A model generated the notes under the pieces. That model did not search any database, was not told the origin of the DNA, and saw nothing but the letters and a program-made list of their open reading frames with translations. Of a stretch of DNA of 11,372 bases, positions 8,335 to 11,372 are shown piece by piece (position 1 is the stretch's first letter; each line of letters begins with the position of its first letter). Position numbers and translations under genes: made by a program. This stretch comes from Larix sibirica (Eukaryota > Streptophyta > Pinopsida > Pinales > Pinaceae): positions 25,050 through 36,421 of the forward strand of contig NWUY0300019172.1 of the NCBI GenBank assembly GCA_004151065.3. The letters run 5' to 3'.

Positions 8335-8630
8335 GGATTAGGCATCGATAGATTGTTCTGACAGTTGGTTGAATAATTCGACTAAATTTTTGGTGGGATA
8401 CATTTTACTGCAAGGAGTAAATATCCATGCTTGAAGACAAATTATAGAGGTTTCATCCATGTATGAAATATCTCGGTTTGACATTTAGATCTATAGATTC
8501 TTGTGGAATGGAAGCATTGCTGAGTTTTGCCACTTGGGTGGTTCAAAGGACTTCCAATGTATGAAGGGTATTGGAGCTTGAGTGTGAGTAGGTAATACTA
8601 ATAGGCATTTTGGCAGTCTTGCAATTTCCA
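8335..8630 (+). pseudogene. LINE reverse transcriptase thumb/post-RT region, decayed
   Basis: Two frames joined by a shift near 8390 resemble the segment after the catalytic palm of plant LINE reverse transcriptases. In the first, DRLF-stop-QLVE matches the usual FW-LVEK helix, with TGA probably replacing a tryptophan codon. In the second, GGYILLQGVNIHA (from about 8393) matches the GR-ILIQSVL-AIP segment, and YRFLWNGS (8492-8515) matches the well conserved R-FLW-GS motif. GSKDFQCMKGIGA downstream resembles the WKD-C-PK-GGLGI stretch. Several in-frame stops are present and the palm with its YADD/FADD motif is not seen, so this is a short dead fragment. The identification rests on ordered motif similarity by eye. 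Confidence 0.55.
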
Positions 8631-8857
8631 TAAAAAAAATATAGCCCTAAGAAATTTGTTTTCTTTCAATCGAGATTTAGATGTGAATAAGAACTTGTGA
8701 TTTTGAACCCCATTTTTACTTTTCCTTCATGATTATTGTTCTAAAATTGGCATTTCAACATTTTCTATTTCATTGGTGCATTTTTTAAGAAATTGGTGCA
8801 AACAATTACCAAAAAATGTTCGTGATGAGGAGATATTAGTGAGGGTTCCTCAGTTTC
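8631..8857. other. AT-rich spacer, nothing recognised
   Basis: Short interval between the LINE fragment and a 63-bp duplication. No frame or repeat is supported. Confidence 0.45.
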
Positions 8858-8983
8858 AAACATCCATGCTTCGAACCTCACTTTGATGAATGAAATGTAA
8901 CAGTATGGTTCCATAGTCACAAATGTCCACCCTTTGAATCTCTCTCTGATCAATGAAATGCAATGGTGTGTTTTGATACCGTT
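8858..8983. repeat. 63-bp tandem duplication
   Basis: Bases 8858-8920 and 8921-8983 align without gaps. AAACATCCATGCTTCGAACC parallels AAATGTCCACCCTTTGAATC, and TGATGAATGAAATG (8884) parallels TGATCAATGAAATG (8947). Divergence is moderate, with several CG-to-TG type differences. The period is a multiple of three, so two overlapping minus-strand frames (8765-9031 and 8856-9089) each translate it as a 21-residue repeat. Neither has other protein-like features. A weaker related segment (GGGTTGAGAAC at 9001, GGGTTGTGAAC at 9069) may be further decayed copies. Confidence 0.7.
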
Positions 8984-9352
8984 TAAAATAGAAAATAAGA
9001 GGGTTGAGAACCATTGACTCATGCAAACCATAACAACATAGGATTCGACTCCTCAAAAAATATTTCGAGGGTTGTGAACTCTTCATCATAGAATACCAAT
9101 AAATTGTGTGGTGGCCCCTATCACATGATCAAGGGAGATAGATTCCATTAGGTATTTTCATGTAGTAGTATAATCAATATATTGAATCCATAAAAATGGT
9201 ATAGGTAAGAAGCATAGTATCTGAAGTCCCTAAGACTCTCGTTTAATGATTTTAAGGACTATAGATCCATCCAAGGAAGCATAGGCCTTGTTGAGTAGGG
9301 GAGTCTTGTACCACCATAACATATTATGCTACGCCACCTTCAAGGTAGGCCC
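8984..9352. other. Intergenic DNA, nothing recognised
   Basis: No supported gene or RNA. It lies just left of the ~300-bp module array and may contain an older, unalignable unit. Confidence 0.4.
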
Positions 9353-10075
9353 GGGAATTCAAGTGTAGGGTGAAAATGGTTTCTTCTAGGGCTAAAGGTC
9401 CAAGAGAATTACCACCAACTACCATGCATGACATCTTTCTAGAATATTAACGATTTTGTATTTGTGATATGGCATGCATCAAAATGTTTTGAGAATCCAA
9501 TATTGGTTGCAGGGACATGGACATGTTCAATAGAGTAAAAGCGGGCCTTACGACTCGTGGTAACCTTCTACGCATAAAAAAATGAACAATGCCTTGAACC
9601 ATTGCCCTTGTATATGAGTATTGGTATCCTTTCTATGGTTTATGGAAGAAACTTGAGTTTGAGGCATAAAGATAGATTCCAAGGTTTAAGTTCCATGAGA
9701 GATACCTCAAACCACCATACATTCCTTTGCTATGGAATCTTTGTCTTTGGAAAGGGGACATCATTATGTTCATCCTAAGGTTTTAATCAATACGAATGGG
9801 TCTTTTGGCCCCGCACATGGTTAAAATATTTATCATAATCCTAAACACCTAAATAAATGTTTGAGGCATCCAAGGCCGAGAACATTACCTTGAAACACCG
9901 CACTTGATCTACCAAGTGTATTATTGGCCTTAGAGTGGGGATATGGATACTATTAGGATATTTTGATAAATATGTGTTGCTTCAATGATGTCACAATAGT
10001 TGGTGGTGGAAAATCAAGAATTAGTCTCTTAGGTTATGTTCTAGGGATGAAGCTCCATGAATAACACCTTGAAAA
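9353..10075 (+). repeat. Higher-order repeat, first period (copy A, aligned part)
   Basis: This segment matches 10699-11372 in the same orientation. AAGTGTAGGGTGAAAATGG at 9361 pairs with AAGTGTATGGTGAAAATTG at 10707. CTATGGTTTATGGAAGAA (9633) pairs with 10956. GAATCTTTGTCTTTGG (9735) pairs with 11033. The offset shrinks from 1346 to 1323 to 1298 through indels, then stays at 1298 for the last 340 bases without a gap, at about 85% identity by hand count. No coding potential is recognised, and direct-repeat LTRs were considered but no TG...CA termini fit. Confidence 0.85.
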
Positions 10076-10504
10076 AACACATATAACAATTTGTTGAAGA
10101 GAAGTTGATGATGCATTGATTTATATGTGGGTACATGAGAAATTTTATTTATTTTCAACCATTGCATGCAGGTATCGAGGCCTAGACATGGACATGGTTT
10201 ATAAGGTGTGGTTGTCCTTTGAGTGGGGACATTGGTGTGATTGGGATATTCTCAATAGTAAGTATGGGTTATATGACCCTAGACACATATCATAGAAGAA
10301 TAAATGCATATCATGTTCCTTGAAATAATATTATAGACTTCTTGGTCCATGAAAAATTATTTGAACACTACAAGAAACCTTTTGAGGGAATCCTTTTCCC
10401 ATGTGTGTAGGTAAGGGTGCCACTATTACCTTTTATTGAACTAGGGACACGTTTGAGGGCCCTAAACATAATAGTGGGGGTAAATGTGGGATTCCTTTTG
10501 TATG

Positions 10505-10680
10505 GTTTTTAATTTCTAACTCCTAACCCATATCGTGAGGATTAAATAATAGGTAACTCATAAACAAGGCTTTAATTCCTAACTCATATCAGTCATTGTC
10601 AGGGCCTTTAACTCCTAAATCCTAACTCCTAGATATGAGTCATAAACAGTATAACCTTGCTAGCTCACAACTCTTACTCC
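10505..10680 (+). repeat. AACTCCTAA-rich segment
   Basis: Short, irregularly spaced copies of AACTCCTAA or AACTCATA occur from about 10517 to 10670. The segment falls in the longest interval between modules (398 bp) and may be an insertion or local expansion. It is not a telomere repeat. Confidence 0.45.
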
Positions 10681-10698
10681 ATAACCAATTTTAACTAA

Positions 10699-11372
10699 TG
10701 AAACTCAAGTGTATGGTGAAAATTGTTTCTTCTAGGGCTCAAGGGCCAAGATAATACATCAAACCACCATGCATTTCCATAAAGGTTCAAGAGAGGAAAA
10801 GTGATCGTTATGACCTAATCTAACCTTATAGGCATCGAACAAAAAAATACCTCAAACCATCGTGCCCACCTCTCGAGAGTTTAATTTTATTTTGAGTTCA
10901 AATATGGGCACCATATGGAGGTTGTTATTACATAAAATGGGTATCGGTACCCTTACTATGGTTTATGGAAGAAGCTTGAGCTTTAGGCATTAAAGCTATA
11001 TTCTAAGGCTTACATTCGATGAGAGAAACCTTGAATCTTTGTCTTTGGAGAGGGGATATTATTTTGCTTATCATAAGGTTTTAATCACTACAGATGGGTT
11101 ATGTGGCCTTGCAGATGGTTGAAATATTTACCATAATCCTTGGCACCTAAATAAATATGTGAGGCATCCAAGTCCAAGAAAATTACCTTGAAACACTGCA
11201 CATGATCTACCAAGTGTATTATTGGCATCATAGTGGGGATATGGATACCATTAGAAGATGTTAAGAACTATGTATTGTTGCAATGATGTAAAAATAGTCG
11301 GCGGAGGAAAATAAAGAATTAGGCTCTTAAGTTATCTTCTAGGGATGAAGCTCCATGAATAACACCTTGAAA
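10699..11372 (+). repeat. Higher-order repeat, second period (copy B, cut by window end)
   Basis: This is the partner of 9353-10075 and is still aligned at the last base of the window, so the duplication continues outside. Its three diagnostic modules at 10729, 11001 and 11337 correspond one-to-one to 9384, 9677 and 10039. Confidence 0.85.

Larger units (their letters stand above)
9384..11372 (+). repeat. Degenerate ~270-400-bp module, seven occurrences
   Basis: A motif of the form TTCTAGGGCT-(AAG)-GTCCATGA-GA-TACCT-AAACCACCATGCAT begins at 9384, 9677, 10039, 10331, 10729, 11001 and 11337 (intervals 293, 362, 292, 398, 272 and 336). A second landmark, GAGTGGGGAYAT, lies at 9934, 10219 and, with variation, 11231. 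It is followed by a GGATATT at about the same distance before the next TTCTAGGG-like motif. Occurrences within one ~1.3-kb period are poorly alike, while those one period apart are very alike, which is the mark of a higher-order repeat built from an older monomer. Confidence 0.6.

Noticed and set aside
8765-9089. Two overlapping minus-strand frames as real genes
   Set aside because: They are short, overlap each other, and are explained by the 63-bp duplication.
10505-10680. Interstitial telomere repeat
   Set aside because: The recurring AACTCCTAA words are irregularly spaced and do not match the plant CCCTAAA repeat.
9353-11372. LTR pair of a small LTR retrotransposon
   Set aside because: The repeated segments lack clear TG...CA ends, no primer binding site or polypurine tract was seen, and internal module similarity favours a tandem higher-order repeat.

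Overview
This is almost certainly a non-genic, repeat-dense piece of a large eukaryotic nuclear genome, most likely a land plant. No intact protein-coding gene is visible on either strand. Base composition is AT-rich, and the recognisable coding matter is two fossil fragments of non-LTR (LINE/L1-type) retrotransposons. One carries the RNase H variant common in plant LINEs. A conifer or other large plant genome would fit, but nothing here proves the lineage. There are no bacterial signals (operons, ribosome binding sites, tRNAs, rRNAs).

Layout: 1-655 is AT-rich with nothing recognised. 623-889 holds a small hairpin and a degenerate ~77-bp tandem repeat. 890-1340 is richer in G+C and contains a 21-bp foldback. 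1341-2200 is featureless. 2201-2316 is a perfect 55-bp tandem duplication. 2646-3550 is a strongly purine-biased tandem array of six ~133-156-bp units. 3596-4265 carries long (~270-330 bp) repeats whose core resembles the unit of the next array. 4266-6817 is the dominant structure: about 46 units of a GC-richer 56-bp satellite with a near-palindromic core. It is ordered and well conserved from 5312 to 6761 and decayed on the left. A nested palindrome (6818-6853) closes it.

Right of the satellite, 6924-7322 is a decayed RNase H domain. 8335-8630 is a decayed reverse-transcriptase thumb and post-RT region on the same strand but in the wrong order, so at least two LINE insertions are implied. 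8858-8983 is a 63-bp tandem duplication. 9353 to the window end is a degenerate ~300-bp module arranged as a ~1.3-kb, four-module higher-order repeat, of which one full period and most of a second are present.

No genes work together here. The biology is that of repeat birth and decay: several unrelated tandem families sit side by side, LINE debris lies between them, and the satellite shows a CpG-to-TpG/CpA decay pattern expected of methylated heterochromatin. The most interesting element is the 56-bp satellite, whose unit is built around a 26-nt dyad. All alignments and counts were done by eye.
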